The position numbers and the translations under genes were made by a program. The notes under the pieces were generated by a model that saw nothing but the letters and a program-made list of their open reading frames with translations, did no database searches and had not been told where the DNA came from. Positions 5,253 to 5,758 of a stretch of DNA of 5,758 bases are shown one piece after another. This DNA comes from an uncultured Eubacteriales bacterium (lineage in GTDB: Bacteria; Bacillota_A; Clostridia; Christensenellales; Aristaeellaceae). Where the stretch lies: the NCBI GenBank assembly GCA_902766515.1, contig CACXEB010000414.1:1-5758 (forward strand), written 5' to 3'. Position 1 is the first letter of the stretch; the number at the start of each line of letters is the position of its first letter.

Positions 5253-5758
5253 ATGGAATGGAAGAATCTGAATGAACTGGCTTCCTATGAACAGCTGAAG
5301 GCGCTCCGCGGCAAGGTCCGGCTGGAGACGGCCATGCAGGGTGCGTCCGGCGCGGAACGGGTCGGGCAGTATGCCGTGCCGATGGGCGGCGGGCTTAAGT
5401 ATCATTACGCGGCAAAGCAGGTGGACGGGGAGATCCTGGACGCGCTGCAGCGCCTGGCAGACGAGGCGGGGCTGACCTCCAAGTATGAAGCGCTGCTGAA
5501 CGGCGAGGTAATCAACACCGGCGAGAAGCGGATGGTGCTGCACCAGCTGACCCGCGGCCAGCAGGCCGGCGACGTGGTCGCCGACGGTGTCAACAAGCGT
5601 GCGTTCTACGTGGGCGAGCAGCAGAAGGCGGCGGGTTTTGCCCGCCGCGTGCACGCCGGCGAGATCGTGAACGAACGGGGCGAGACCTTTACCACCGTGG
5701 TGCAGATCGGCATCGGCGGCAGCGACCTGGGCCCCCGGGCCATGTACCTGGCGCTGGA
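5253..5758 (+). CDS. pgi: Glucose-6-phosphate isomerase, N-terminal part (cut by the window end)
   Basis: This cytoplasmic enzyme interconverts glucose 6-phosphate and fructose 6-phosphate in glycolysis and gluconeogenesis. The 168 complete codons visible here cover the N-terminal helices and the start of the first sugar-isomerase domain. They include 'LTRGQQAGDVVADGVNK' and the sugar-phosphate-binding loop GIGGSDLGP (residues 153-161). The gene continues past 5758 with no stop. The ATG at 5253 is chosen because AGGAAG (5240-5245) lies seven bases upstream; the in-frame ATG at 5247 would be only one base from that site. The N-terminus MEWKNLNELASYEQLKALRG also fits the family. It has its own strong promoter and is not obviously co-transcribed with anything upstream. 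It shares the metabolite glucose 6-phosphate with the upstream beta-phosphoglucomutase. Confidence 0.95.
   Translation, partial: MEWKNLNELASYEQLKALRGKVRLETAMQGASGAERVGQYAVPMGGGLKYHYAAKQVDGEILDALQRLADEAGLTSKYEALLNGEVINTGEKRMVLHQLTRGQQAGDVVADGVNKRAFYVGEQQKAAGFARRVHAGEIVNERGETFTTVVQIGIGGSDLGPRAMYLAL

Noticed and set aside
5079..5654. Minus-strand ORF opposite the isomerase gene
   Set aside because: The plus strand clearly encodes glucose-6-phosphate isomerase with its binding loop, promoter and ribosome binding site.

Overview
The window looks like a chromosomal segment of a GC-rich Firmicute of the class Clostridia, perhaps a gut or rumen lineage. The basis is strong AGGAGG-type ribosome binding sites, TTGxxx/TATAAT promoters with 17-base spacers, a Clostridia-like beta-phosphoglucomutase, and a DUF11-type surface protein. 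The exact lineage is inferred and was not tested.

Layout. Bases 2-1474 (+) hold the 3' part of a gene for an extracellular protein with two DUF11-like beta domains followed by helical LprI-like segments. Next is a likely two-gene operon: a beta-phosphoglucomutase (1541-2182, +) and, 18 bases later, an alpha/beta-hydrolase esterase (2201-3207, +). The esterase reading frame is broken by one apparently missing A in an A-run near 2738-2741. Bases 3212-3373 hold a large imperfect palindrome with an internal hairpin, a MITE- or REP-like element. A terminator that could work on both strands follows at 3377-3414.

On the minus strand (3455-4219) lies a 254-residue protein with an N-terminal helix-turn-helix and a PD-(D/E)XK nuclease-like core. 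It has its own promoter at 4278-4306. Divergent from it, 4322-4906 (+) is a decayed gene. It keeps its ribosome binding site, start codon, a zinc-cysteine cluster like that of TOTE-type primase-helicase proteins, and a C-terminal phospholipase-D HKD motif. The middle of the protein is gone and the frame holds four stops. An AT-richer gap with one doubtful 45-residue minus ORF (4970-5107) follows. The window ends inside glucose-6-phosphate isomerase (5253 onward, +), preceded by a near-consensus promoter.

How the parts fit. The phosphoglucomutase and the isomerase both act on glucose 6-phosphate: the first makes it from beta-glucose 1-phosphate, the second passes it to glycolysis. The esterase may remove acyl groups from plant carbohydrates, which would fit a fibre-degrading lifestyle (inference). 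The block from 3455 to about 5130 differs in character: a nuclease-like protein beside a ruined nucleic-acid-processing protein, between two metabolic segments. It reads as a small accessory or former defence insert. No intact new system is proven; the best candidates for novelty are the nuclease/remnant pair and the palindromic element.
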